A DNA stretch of 19,821 nucleotides from Alphaproteobacteria bacterium. Its GTDB lineage: Bacteria; Pseudomonadota; Alphaproteobacteria; JAEULC01. Where the stretch lies: contig JADZDN010000155.1 in the NCBI GenBank assembly GCA_020851015.1, positions 1 through 19,821 on the forward strand, given 5' to 3'. Made by a program: the position numbers and the translations under genes. Positions 1 to 8,652 of this stretch are shown here, piece after piece. The notes under the pieces were generated by a model that was given only the letters and a program-made list of their open reading frames with translations, searched no databases and was not told where the DNA came from. Positions within the stretch are counted from its first letter, which is position 1. Each line of letters opens with the position of its first letter.

Positions 1-1709
<1,709 letters not shown>

Positions 1710-1782
1710 ATCCGCTCCTTAACAGGTCCGACGGACGCGCTGCCTTGGGCGTGCCCTGGGCGCGCCGTCCGCCGTCAATTTC

Positions 1783-3684
1783 CTAGCCGTGTCCCAGGAC
1801 GAAGCCGGTCGTCCCCTCGTCTTCGCCCGCGGCTTGGCGCGAAACCATCTCGAGGCGCAGGCGCCGGGCATTGAGCAGGAGCACCAGGTTCTGCTCGCTC
1901 GGCTCCGCCTCGGCCTTCGCCTGCAGGGCGCCAATTTCATCGTCGATGGCCGCCCGCTCCAGGTGGTCGAGCGCGTCCAGGCACAGGGCCCGGGCATCAT
2001 CGACGGCGGCGTCGGGGCCGGCGGCGCGCGCCATCGCATACACCTCTTCCGCCAGCACGCCGGACACCGCGTCCACGAAGCCTCGTTCGTTGAGGTGGCG
2101 TTGCAATCCCGTGGAATCAAGCTCGAAGGACCGTGCGATATGGATTTCCCGGACCAGGTTGTCAAGCATCTCGTTGGGCGCCGGAAGGGCCGCCAGCCGC
2201 TCCCCCAGCTCGTCGACCAAGGGCGGATGGTTAATCAGGGCGGCCAGCAGGAACCGCCAGCGCTCCAGCGAGGCATCCAGCGGGGCCTGCCGGCTGCTGG
2301 CGCCGAAATCCGAGCGCAGATGCTGGCCGGGCAGGGCGGCCGGGAGTCGGCGCCCGGAACCGGGCTGGCCCGGGGTGAAGGCCTTCTGCCGCAGCTTGGC
2401 CCAGGCCTCGCGGTCGGTCTGGCGCAACCACTGGCGGTAGCGGCTAAGTAATTGATCGCGATAGATAGTCCGGGTTTCGCGGTGCTCGATCTGGGCGGTG
2501 CGCTGTTCCAGCGCATGCTGCAGCGCCGCCCATTGCTCGGGCGTCCGCGGTCGCGGCCCGGCGGTTTCCAGGCCCCACAGGAAGTCGACCAGCGGCCGCG
2601 CCCGGTCCAGCACGCCGCGCATGGCCTGCGACCCTTTGGCGCGGATCAGCTCGTCCGGGTCCTTGCCGGCCTCGATCGTGGCGAAGCGGATCGACCGGCC
2701 GGGGCCGACCAGGGGAAGGGCGCGCTGGGCCGCGCGGGCTGCGGCGCGCTGGCCGGCCTGGTCGGCGTCGAAGCACAGGATCGGCTCCGGGGCGACCTTC
2801 CACAGGGCGTCGAGCTGGGCTTCGGTGAGCGCCGTGCCCAGCGGTGCGACCGCGTTGGCGAAGCCCGCCTGGTGCAGCGCGATCACGTCCATGTAGCCCT
2901 CGGCCACGACGATCTCGCCCTTTTCCGCCGCGGGGGTGCGCGCAAGCGACAGGGCGTAGAGCGTGCGCCCCTTGTCGAACAGCGGCGTGTCGGGGGAATT
3001 CAGATACTTGGGCTGGGCGTCACCGAGCGCCCGCGCACCGAAGGCGATCACCTGGCCGCGCCGGTCGGCGATCGGGAACACCACGCGGTCGCGGAAGAAC
3101 GCGAAGGGCGGCCGTCCGTCGTCCGGGCGCTTCAGCAGGCCGACTTCGAGAAGCTGCGCCTCGGTGATGTTCTTTGCGGCGACTGCCCGCTTCAGCGCCT
3201 CGCCGGATTCCGACGCATAGCCCAGGCGGAAGCGCTGGATGGTCTCGTCGTCCAGCCCGCGGCCGCGCAGATAGGCCAGCGCCGCGCGCCCCTCCGGCGC
3301 GCGCAGCCGGCTCTCGAACCACTGGCACGCGGCCTCGGTGGCGTCGCGCAGCGTGGCCTGCGCCTTGAACCGCGCGGCCTCCTCCGGGCTCGCGCGCGGC
3401 ACGTCCAAGCCGGCCTCGCCGGCCAGCCGCTCGACGGCCTCGGGGAAGGACAGGCTCTCGCTGCGCATCGCGAATCCGATCACGTCGCCATGCGCGCCGC
3501 AGCCGAAGCAGTGGAAGAAGCCCTTGTCATCGTTGACGGTGAAGCTCGGCGTCTTCTCGTTGTGGAACGGGCAGAGGCCCGAGAACTCGCGCCCTTTCTT
3601 CGTCAGGCGCACGCGCCGGCCAATCAGCCCGGACAGCGACGTGCGCGCACGCAGCTCGTCGAGGAATGACGGAGGAAACGCCAT
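1783..3684 (-). CDS. dnaG: DNA primase
   Basis: Synthesises RNA primers at the replication fork in complex with the DnaB helicase. The 633-aa product has the usual length. The N-terminal CHC2 zinc finger is complete (C38, H41, C59, C62, within CPFH...HCFGCG). The central catalytic core and Toprim domain (about residues 255-345) show VAEGYMDV with the catalytic Glu, GTALTEAQ, and the acidic metal-binding motif CFDADQAG. The C-terminal third, with [15 protein letters not shown] and the helical tail, fits the helicase-binding domain. The ATG at 3684 opens one base after the stop of the upstream secreted-protein gene. The ribosome site there is poor (AATAGG), so translation is probably coupled to that gene. 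rpoD follows 73 bp downstream. No strong terminator or promoter is visible in that gap, so co-transcription is likely. Confidence 0.98.
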   Translation of the reverse strand: MAFPPSFLDELRARTSLSGLIGRRVRLTKKGREFSGLCPFHNEKTPSFTVNDDKGFFHCFGCGAHGDVIGFAMRSESLSFPEAVERLAGEAGLDVPRASPEEAARFKAQATLRDATEAACQWFESRLRAPEGRAALAYLRGRGLDDETIQRFRLGYASESGEALKRAVAAKNITEAQLLEVGLLKRPDDGRPPFAFFRDRVVFPIADRRGQVIAFGARALGDAQPKYLNSPDTPLFDKGRTLYALSLARTPAAEKGEIVVAEGYMDVIALHQAGFANAVAPLGTALTEAQLDALWKVAPEPILCFDADQAGQRAAARAAQRALPLVGPGRSIRFATIEAGKDPDELIRAKGSQAMRGVLDRARPLVDFLWGLETAGPRPRTPEQWAALQHALEQRTAQIEHRETRTIYRDQLLSRYRQWLRQTDREAWAKLRQKAFTPGQPGSGRRLPAALPGQHLRSDFGASSRQAPLDASLERWRFLLAALINHPPLVDELGERLAALPAPNEMLDNLVREIHIARSFELDSTGLQRHLNERGFVDAVSGVLAEEVYAMARAAGPDAAVDDARALCLDALDHLERAAIDDEIGALQAKAEAEPSEQNLVLLLNARRLRLEMVSRQAAGEDEGTTGFVLGHG

Positions 3685-3685
3685 C

Positions 3686-3997
3686 CTATTGCGGCCGCGC
3701 GACCAGCTTGCCGTCGGCGTTACGGAACTCCACCGCCGACCACACCACGCGGCTTTCGCCGACCTTCATCAGCACCCAGGTCTGCCCGGTCTGGCGGTCG
3801 ACCATGATCGTGGTCTTGTAGGGCTCGCGGGCATAGGCATCGCGCAGGATGTCGGTGTCGTAGAAATGCACGTCCGTGCGGATCTCGTAGCGGTTGGCCG
3901 GGGCCAGCGCGGGCGGCTGCTGGCCCAGGGCCGGCGTTGCGCCCAGCACCAGAATGGCGGCGAGCAGGCGACGGGCGAGCAGGCGATGGAGATTCAT
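3686..3997 (-). CDS. small secreted protein of unknown function
   Basis: I do not recognise the family. The 103-aa product starts with a typical Sec signal peptide: basic MNLHRLLARR, a hydrophobic stretch LLAAILVLGA, then a likely cleavage after ALG or GQQ. The mature part is about 80 residues with no cysteine, is rich in Asp, Arg and Tyr, and looks like a small beta-rich periplasmic domain (TTIMVDRQTGQTWVLMKVG, WSAVEFRN). The reading frame is open 25 codons further upstream, but the ATG at 3997 is chosen because it has a strong GGAAGGAAGG site and begins the signal peptide. It sits between yqeY and dnaG, one base before the dnaG start, so it probably contributes to primase translation by coupling. 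A secreted protein inside the rpoD-dnaG block is unexpected, and its link to replication may be positional only. Confidence 0.8.
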   Translation of the reverse strand: MNLHRLLARRLLAAILVLGATPALGQQPPALAPANRYEIRTDVHFYDTDILRDAYAREPYKTTIMVDRQTGQTWVLMKVGESRVVWSAVEFRNADGKLVARPQ

Positions 3998-4012
3998 CGG
4001 CAACCTTCCTTC

Positions 4013-4033
4013 CCGGTCCGCTCCGCGGACCGG
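4013..4033 (-). repeat. 9-bp hairpin upstream of the secreted-protein gene
   Basis: Perfect inverted repeat CCGGTCCGC-TCC-GCGGACCGG in the 61-bp gap between yqeY and the secreted-protein gene, ending 15 bases before that gene's start and just before its ribosome site. There is no U-tract after it, so it is not a classical terminator. It could stabilise or process the mRNA, or affect access to the ribosome site. Confidence 0.45.
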
Positions 4034-4058
4034 CGCAGCACGCGGGCGGCGCGCCGCC

Positions 4059-4520
4059 TCAGCTTGGCGCAAGGGCCTGCTTCACGACGGCCCCGGCCTT
4101 GGCCATGTCGACCTTGCCGGCATGGCGCTCGCGCAGCGCGGCCATCACCCGGCCCATGTCCTTGATCGACGTTGCGCCCAGCTCGGCGATCAGTTCCTTG
4201 ACCACCTTGGCCGTCCCCGCCTCGTCGAGCTGCTGGGGCAGGAGCTTCTGGATGATGGCGATCTCGGCGTTTTCCTTGGCGGCCAGGTCGGCGCGCCCGC
4301 CCTTGTCGTAGAGCTCGATGCTGTCGCGCCGCTGCTTGATCATGTTCTGCAGCATCGACATGATCTCGGCCTCGCCGATGCCCTGGGTATTGCCCTTGGC
4401 GCGGGCCTCGATGTCGCGCTCCTTCAAGCCAGCCAGGATCATGCGGAAGCACGAGGTCCCAGCCTCGTCCTTCCCTTTCATGGCGGCTTTGAGCGAGTCG
4501 GTGATGGTCTGGCGCAGCAT
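4059..4520 (-). CDS. YqeY / GatB-like domain protein
   Basis: The 153-aa protein matches the YqeY family, a small helical protein resembling the tRNA-binding tail of the GatB/GatE amidotransferase subunits. Recognisable parts are MLRQTITDSLKAAMKGKD at the N-terminus, FRMILAGLKERDIE, the IKQRRDSIELYDKGGRADLA helix pair, IIQKLLPQQL, and the C-terminal IKDMGRVMAALRERHAGKVD segment, which is a family hallmark. Its length is standard. The start is placed at ATG 4520; a TTG 27 bases further upstream adds nine residues that do not look like family sequence. No strong Shine-Dalgarno precedes the ATG. The position between carA (divergent) and dnaG is conserved in alphaproteobacteria. The biochemical role of the family is not established, although a tRNA-related function is often suggested. 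Confidence 0.93.
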   Translation of the reverse strand: MLRQTITDSLKAAMKGKDEAGTSCFRMILAGLKERDIEARAKGNTQGIGEAEIMSMLQNMIKQRRDSIELYDKGGRADLAAKENAEIAIIQKLLPQQLDEAGTAKVVKELIAELGATSIKDMGRVMAALRERHAGKVDMAKAGAVVKQALAPS

Positions 4521-4634
4521 GGGGCACAAATCGCAGCAATAAAGCAACGAAACTATCGGAATTCCCCCGCCTTGGCAAACGGCGAATTAGGTGTAACCTG
4601 TTGAAAAGTCGCTATTTTCTTTTGTCCCCATGGC

Positions 4635-4663
4635 TTGACGCCGGCACGGCAATTGCTTTACAA
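4635..4663 (+). promoter_or_regulatory. candidate carA promoter in the yqeY-carA divergent gap
   Basis: TTGACG (4635-4640) is a good -35 match. A weak -10 region (TTTACA/TTACAA, 4657-4663) follows at 16-17 bp, about 96 bases upstream of the carA start. The 238-bp gap also contains a relatively AT-rich stretch (4548-4625). On the minus strand the best yqeY candidate is TTGCCA (4578-4573) with GATAGT (4557-4552), but the 15-bp spacing is short. Neither is certain. Confidence 0.4.
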
Positions 4664-4758
4664 CGCGCCGATCCTGGCGCCGCGCCCCGTGCCGACCGGC
4701 GATGCCCTCGCAGCGCGCGCCGGCGCCTGCCCGATGGGCCTTTTATGGAGCCACCGAC

Positions 4759-5988
4759 ATGCCCGCATCAGCGCCGCCGAAAGTCCTGCCCGGCACCCAG
4801 GCCGCGCGGGGCGTTTCGCGACGCCCGCCCGGGGCTACGGCGGCGCTCGTGCTGGCCGACGGCACGGTGTTCTGGGGCCACGGCATCGGCGCCCGGCGCA
4901 CGGTGGTGGGCGAGGTGTGCTTCAACACCTCGATCACCGGCTACCAGGAGATCATGACCGATCCCTCCTATGCCGGGCAGATCATCAACTTCACCTTCCC
5001 GCATATCGGCAACGTGGGCGCCAACGCCGAGGACATCGAGACGGTGACGCCCGCGGCGCGGGGCTGCGTGCTGCGCCAGTCGATCACCGAGCCGTCGAAC
5101 TACCGCGCCACGCGGCATTTCGACGACTGGCTCAAATCCTACAACCTGCCCGGCGTGACCGGCGTGGACACGCGGCGCCTCACGCGGCTGATCCGCGACC
5201 AGGGCCCGCCCACGGGCGCGCTTTGCCACGCCGAGGCGGGGCGCGAGGACGCCGAGCTTGACGTCGCGCGTCTGCGCCAGATCGCGCTCGACTGGCCGGG
5301 GCTCGAAGGCATGGACCTGGCCAAGGACGTGAGCTGCCGGCAGACCTATGGCTGGGACGAGACGGGCTGGCGCTTCGGTAAGGGCTATGGCCACCAGGAC
5401 GCGCCCCAGCACCACGTCGTCGCGATCGACTATGGCATCAAGCGCAACATTCTGCGCTGCCTGGCCGACGCGGGCTGCCGGGTGACCGTGGTGCCGGCCA
5501 GCGCCACGGCCGAGGACGTGCTGCGCCACAAGCCCGACGGGATTTTTCTCGCCAACGGGCCGGGCGATCCCGCCGCCACGGGCGAATACGCCGTGCCGAC
5601 GATCAAGGCCCTGGTGGACACCGGCCTGCCGATCTTCGGTATCTGCCTCGGCCACCAGATGCTGGGCTTGGCGCTCGGCGGCAAGACCGCGAAGATGGAC
5701 CGCGGCCATCGCGGCGCCAACCATCCGGTCAAGGACCTCGAGACCGGCAAGGTCGAGATCACCAGCCAGAACCACGGCTTCGTGGTGGTGCCGGAATCGC
5801 TGCCGAAAAACGTCACCAAGACGCATGTCTCGCTGTTCGATGGCTCGCTCGAGGGGCTGAAGCTCGAGGACAAGCCGGTGTTCTCGGTCCAGTACCATCC
5901 CGAAGCCTCGCCCGGCCCGCGCGACAGCCACTACCTGTTCAAGCGCTTCATCGGCCTGATCGAGCAGAGCAAGGCCGCGAAGAAGTAG
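4759..5988 (+). CDS. carA: carbamoyl-phosphate synthase small (glutaminase) subunit
   Basis: Hydrolyses glutamine and channels ammonia to CarB, which makes carbamoyl phosphate for arginine and pyrimidine synthesis. The 409-aa product has the N-terminal CPSase small-chain domain (LVLADGTVFWGHGIGA, GEVCFNTSITGYQEIMTDPS) and a C-terminal class I glutamine amidotransferase domain. The triad is intact: C296 in GICLGHQM, H380 and E382 in YHPEASPGPRDSHYLFKRF. The 84-residue C-to-H spacing equals that of E. coli CarA. The start ATG 4759 has a GGAG site eight bases upstream; an in-frame ATG at 4702 lacks one. The protein has about 25 extra N-terminal residues. carB does not follow. Instead a DUF559 gene starts eight bases after the stop. 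Confidence 0.98.
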   Translation: MPASAPPKVLPGTQAARGVSRRPPGATAALVLADGTVFWGHGIGARRTVVGEVCFNTSITGYQEIMTDPSYAGQIINFTFPHIGNVGANAEDIETVTPAARGCVLRQSITEPSNYRATRHFDDWLKSYNLPGVTGVDTRRLTRLIRDQGPPTGALCHAEAGREDAELDVARLRQIALDWPGLEGMDLAKDVSCRQTYGWDETGWRFGKGYGHQDAPQHHVVAIDYGIKRNILRCLADAGCRVTVVPASATAEDVLRHKPDGIFLANGPGDPAATGEYAVPTIKALVDTGLPIFGICLGHQMLGLALGGKTAKMDRGHRGANHPVKDLETGKVEITSQNHGFVVVPESLPKNVTKTHVSLFDGSLEGLKLEDKPVFSVQYHPEASPGPRDSHYLFKRFIGLIEQSKAAKK

Positions 5989-5995
5989 TCTTCGC

Positions 5996-6421
5996 TTGCC
6001 GGCCACGCGGAAGCACCTGGCCCATGCGCGCTCGATGCGGGCGCTGCCGACCGATGCCGAGCGGCGTCTTTGGTCGAAACTTCGATACGGGCAGCTCGGG
6101 GGCCTAAAGTTCCGACGGCAAGCGCCGATCGGTGCCTATATCGCCGATTTCGTCTGCTTTCCGATTCAACTGATCATCGAGGTCGATGGCGGGCAGCACG
6201 CGACTGCCGAGCGTCGCGATGCGGCACGTACGGCGTGGCTGGAGTTGCAGGGCTTTCGCGTGCTGCGATTCTGGAACAACGAGGTGCTGTCGAATACCGA
6301 AGGCGTTTTGGAAACGATCCGGAATTTCGTTCTGAAAGACTCCGCACTCGAACGGTCGAAAGCCCCCCACCCTGACCCTCCCCCACAAGGGGGGTGGGGA
6401 CAAAAGCGAAGCGGATTCTAG
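5996..6421 (+). CDS. DUF559 domain protein (PD-(D/E)XK / Vsr-like endonuclease fold)
   Basis: The 141-aa product shows the full DUF559 pattern: TDAERRLWSKLR, LGGLKFRRQAPIGAYIADFV, LIIEVDGGQHA (the acidic core strand of the nuclease-like fold), then RTAWLELQGFRVLRFWNNEVL and EGVLETI. The family resembles Vsr and related endonucleases. No activity is established, so a DNA-cleaving role is inference. The likely start is TTG 5996, because residues ARSMRALPTDAE are family-like; ATG 6032 is the alternative. No good ribosome site is seen, and the gene begins eight bases after carA, so coupling is plausible. The final ~20 residues (PHPDPPPQGG...) are simply translated palindromic repeat, showing that a repeat sits at, or was inserted into, the gene's 3' end. 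Confidence 0.88.
   Translation: MPATRKHLAHARSMRALPTDAERRLWSKLRYGQLGGLKFRRQAPIGAYIADFVCFPIQLIIEVDGGQHATAERRDAARTAWLELQGFRVLRFWNNEVLSNTEGVLETIRNFVLKDSALERSKAPHPDPPPQGGWGQKRSGF
6363..6400 (+). repeat. palindromic C-rich repeat, copy 1 (inside 3' end of the DUF559 gene)
   Basis: Contains the stem CCCTCCCCC (6376-6384), loop ACAAG, and GGGGGTGGG (6390-6398) with one T-T mismatch, preceded by CCCCCACCCTGA. It resembles the short intergenic palindromes (CCCTCACCC...CCCTCTCCCC type) scattered in many alphaproteobacterial genomes. Copy 2 lies about 45 bases downstream in inverted orientation. Confidence 0.75.
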
Positions 6422-6440
6422 TCTTCACGCGGTGCCCTCT

Positions 6441-6483
6441 TGCCCCCTCCCCCTTGATGGGGGAGGGTTGGGGTGGGGGTGAC
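6441..6483 (-). repeat. palindromic C-rich repeat, copy 2, inverted
   Basis: Perfect 9-bp stem CCCTCCCCC (6445-6453), loop TTGAT, GGGGGAGGG (6459-6467), followed by the flank TTGGGGTGGGGGTGA. The arm 6459-6479 is the reverse complement of 6364-6384 in copy 1 at 19 of 21 positions. The two copies therefore form an inverted pair that could fold into one long hairpin. It ends 41 bases before the acyl-CoA dehydrogenase start and could act as a transcript barrier between the two genes. Confidence 0.75.
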
Positions 6484-6523
6484 GCCTCGCTCGGACTTAC
6501 CGAAACAAGAACGACAATCCGAC

Positions 6524-7621
6524 ATGGACCTCTCGCTCTCCTGGGAACAGCAGCAGCTCAAGGACACGCTGGCGAAGCTGGTCGCGGGGCTTAAGCCTGG
6601 CCAGGACTGGCGCGCGGCATGGAAGCAGCTCGCGGAACTCGGCGTGCTGGGCCTGCCCATTGCGGACGCGTCGGGCGGCGCCGGCGGGTCCTGCGTCGAC
6701 GCGATGGTCGTGCTGGAGGCGCTGGGACGCGGGCCTGTGCCATCGCCCTTTCTGGCGGCGACGGTTTTGGCGGGGGGACTGCTCGACGGCGCTGCGACAC
6801 AGGAACAGCGCGCGCGAATCCTGCCGGGCCTGGCCGCCGGCGAGCGCCTGCCGATCCTCGCCCATACCGAGCGCGCCGCGCGCTATGATCTGGCGCATGT
6901 CGCGACGAAAGCCACGAAGCGCGGCAGTTCCTATGTGCTGGACGGCGCCAAGCACGTCGTGCCTTGGGCCGACGCGGCGGACGCGCTGATCGTATCGGCG
7001 CGGATCGCCGGCGACGCCGCGTCGCGCGAGGGGATCGCGCTGTTCCTGGTCGACCCGCAGGCGAAGGGCGCGCACGTGCGCGGCTATCCCACGGTGGACG
7101 GCCACCGTGCGGGCGACGTGATCCTGGAAGGCGTGGCGGTCGGCGCGGCGGATGTCCTGCCCGACCCGGGCGCGGCCCTGCCGGCGATCGAGCGCGCGAT
7201 CGATCGGGCGACGGCGGGCGCCTGCGCCGAGGCGTCGGGCGCGATGGCGGCGCTCTATGAATTGACCTTGGCCTACACGAAGCAGCGGCGCCAGTTCGGC
7301 GCGACGATCGGCGCGTTCCAGGCGGTGCAGCACCGGCTTGTGGACATGTTCATGGGCGTCGAGACGTCGCGGTCGATGGCGGTACTGGCGTCGATCGCCG
7401 CGGATCGCGCGGACGCGGCATCGCGCCTGAAGGACATCGCCGCCGCCAAGGCGCATGTCGCGCGCTGGTCGCGCTTCGTGGCGCAGCAGGGCGTGCAGCT
7501 GCACGGCGCCATCGCGATGACCGACGAGTACCCCGCCGGGCGCTACTTCAAGCGCCTCACGGTGCTGGAGAAGATGTTCGGCGACGCCGACCACTTCCGG
7601 CGCGTCGTCGCGGAAGCGTGA
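6524..7621 (+). CDS. acyl-CoA dehydrogenase family protein, small-subunit (PimD-like) type
   Basis: The 365-aa flavoprotein-type product is of the acyl-CoA dehydrogenase superfamily (oxidation of acyl-CoA thioesters). Visible features are an N-terminal helical domain (LSWEQQQLKDTLAKLVAG), a middle beta domain (ILAHTERAARYDLAHV, GAKHVVPWADAADALIVSA), and a C-terminal helical domain with the FAD-contacting RRQFGATIGAFQAVQHRLVDM (about residue 255). The tail, HGAIAMTDEYPAGRYFKRLT...KMFGDADHF, is typical of pimeloyl-CoA dehydrogenase small subunits. At the position where MCAD-type enzymes have the catalytic Glu (YEGT), this protein reads FGDA. The isovaleryl-type position reads IDRA, so Asp replaces Glu there. 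Such proteins often work as heteromers with a second subunit, and none is encoded nearby. ATG 6524 begins the family N-terminus but has no clear Shine-Dalgarno. The gene converges on the carbamoylase gene with a 4-bp gap. Confidence 0.9.
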   Translation: MDLSLSWEQQQLKDTLAKLVAGLKPGQDWRAAWKQLAELGVLGLPIADASGGAGGSCVDAMVVLEALGRGPVPSPFLAATVLAGGLLDGAATQEQRARILPGLAAGERLPILAHTERAARYDLAHVATKATKRGSSYVLDGAKHVVPWADAADALIVSARIAGDAASREGIALFLVDPQAKGAHVRGYPTVDGHRAGDVILEGVAVGAADVLPDPGAALPAIERAIDRATAGACAEASGAMAALYELTLAYTKQRRQFGATIGAFQAVQHRLVDMFMGVETSRSMAVLASIAADRADAASRLKDIAAAKAHVARWSRFVAQQGVQLHGAIAMTDEYPAGRYFKRLTVLEKMFGDADHFRRVVAEA

Positions 7622-7625
7622 CGGA

Positions 7626-8561
7626 TCAGTTCGGCGGGATCGCCCCGGTGCGCTCCACGATCATCGTGTAGTGCTCGACGCGCCGGTGCTTGGCGAAGTC
7701 GAACGTGGACTCCTTGTAGGACCTGCCGAGGTCGAGGTCGCAGCGCGCCACGACAAGCTCGTCGCCGTTGGTGAGCGCGCGGGCCACGATCTCGCCCGTC
7801 GGCGCCACGATCACGCTGCCCGCGATCTGGTCCACGCCTTCCTCGATGCCGCCCTTGGCGACGCCGATCACCCAGGTGCCGTTCTGGTAGGCGCCGGCCT
7901 GCATCGACAGCTCGTTGTGGAAATGGCCCAGGCGGTCGTGCTCGGGCGTGAAGGGGTGGTGCACCGGCGTATTGTAGCCGAGGAAGATCATCTCGACGTC
8001 CTGCAGCCCCAGCACGCGATAGCTTTCGGGCCAGCGGCGGTCGTTGCAGATCATCATGCCCATCACGCCGCCGAAGCCGCGCCAGGCGCGGAAGCCCAGG
8101 TCGCCGACCTCGAAGTAGCGCTTCTCCAGGTTCTGGAACGGCGCGCCCGGGCGGTTCTCGACGTAGCCGGGCAGGTGGATCTTGCGGTACTTGCCGATGA
8201 TCGCGCCCTGCTTGTCAACCAGGATCGCGGTATTGAAGCGGCGCTTCCTGCCGGTCGAGAAGTCGAGCTCGCAATAGCCGAGATGGAAGCCGATGCTGAG
8301 GCGCCTGGCCTCGGCGAACAGCGGCTGGCTGTCTTTCGAGGGCATCTCGCGCTCGAAATAGCTGTCGATCTCCTGCTCGTCGCCGATGAACCAGTGCGGG
8401 AAGAACGCGGTCAGCGCCGCCTCGGGATAGACGATGACGTCGGCGCCCATCGTCTTGGCCTCGCGCATCAGCGCGATCATGCGTTCCACCGCCGCCGCGC
8501 GGCTGTCCGAGCGCTGGATGGGCCCGAGCTGGGCGGCGGCAACAGTCAGGACTCGCGGCAT
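7626..8561 (-). CDS. N-carbamoyl-D-amino-acid amidohydrolase (nitrilase superfamily)
   Basis: Hydrolyses N-carbamoyl-D-amino acids to D-amino acid, CO2 and ammonia. The 311-aa product has the carbon-nitrogen hydrolase triad at exactly the positions known for Agrobacterium D-carbamoylase: E47 (YPEAALT), K127 (GKYRKIHLPG) and C172 (MMICNDRRWPE). It shares further family-specific segments (FFPHWF, RRFNTAILVDK, FQNLEKRYFEVGDLGF, GYNTPVHHP, HNELSMQAGAYQNGTWVIG, SVIVAPTGEIVA). Length is standard and there is no signal peptide, so it is cytosolic. The reading frame is open far upstream, but ATG 8561 has GAGGGGG at the right distance and begins the family N-terminus. It is divergent from the amidase/PLP-enzyme operon. 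Related specificities such as beta-ureidopropionate or other carbamoyl compounds cannot be excluded. Confidence 0.93.
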   Translation of the reverse strand: MPRVLTVAAAQLGPIQRSDSRAAAVERMIALMREAKTMGADVIVYPEAALTAFFPHWFIGDEQEIDSYFEREMPSKDSQPLFAEARRLSIGFHLGYCELDFSTGRKRRFNTAILVDKQGAIIGKYRKIHLPGYVENRPGAPFQNLEKRYFEVGDLGFRAWRGFGGVMGMMICNDRRWPESYRVLGLQDVEMIFLGYNTPVHHPFTPEHDRLGHFHNELSMQAGAYQNGTWVIGVAKGGIEEGVDQIAGSVIVAPTGEIVARALTNGDELVVARCDLDLGRSYKESTFDFAKHRRVEHYTMIVERTGAIPPN

Positions 8562-8564
8562 TTT

Positions 8565-8647
8565 TCCCCCTCGCGGCGCTGCGGCCATTGCCAGCCCGGC
8601 CGCCCGCTGGCAACGATACCAGCCGACGCGGCAGACCGCGAGGGGGA
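8565..8647. promoter_or_regulatory. divergent control region with outer 12-bp inverted repeat carrying both ribosome sites
   Basis: TCCCCCTCGCGG (8565-8576) and CCGCGAGGGGGA (8636-8647) are perfect reverse complements at the two edges of the 91-bp gap between the D-carbamoylase and the amidase. Each arm holds the GAGGGGG Shine-Dalgarno of the gene it faces, and the conserved CGCG extends beyond what ribosome binding needs. No convincing -35/-10 pair is visible on either strand. Confidence 0.6.
8588..8613. promoter_or_regulatory. inner operator-like dyad TTGCCAGC-N10-GCTGGCAA
   Basis: Perfect 8-bp arms (8588-8595 and 8606-8613) with a 10-bp spacer, at the centre of the divergent gap. The right arm is also part of a second dyad, GCTGG-N8-CCAGC (8606-8623). 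The size and symmetry suit a dimeric transcription factor controlling both divergent units. No regulator gene is adjacent, so the protein is unknown. Confidence 0.55.
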
Positions 8648-8652
8648 GACGG

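Noticed and set aside
2452..3669. 405-codon plus-strand frame opposite dnaG
   Set aside because: Shadow of dnaG with no recognisable domain; primase motifs are complete on the minus strand.
4521..4547. TTG-initiated N-terminal extension of YqeY
   Set aside because: The nine added residues (MLYCCDLCP) do not resemble the family, and no ribosome site supports the TTG.
4702..4758. Earlier ATG for carA
   Set aside because: No Shine-Dalgarno upstream and the added residues are low-complexity; ATG 4759 has GGAG at correct spacing.
4768..6006. 412-codon minus-strand frame opposite carA
   Set aside because: Shadow of carA, whose catalytic triad and spacing are intact on the plus strand.
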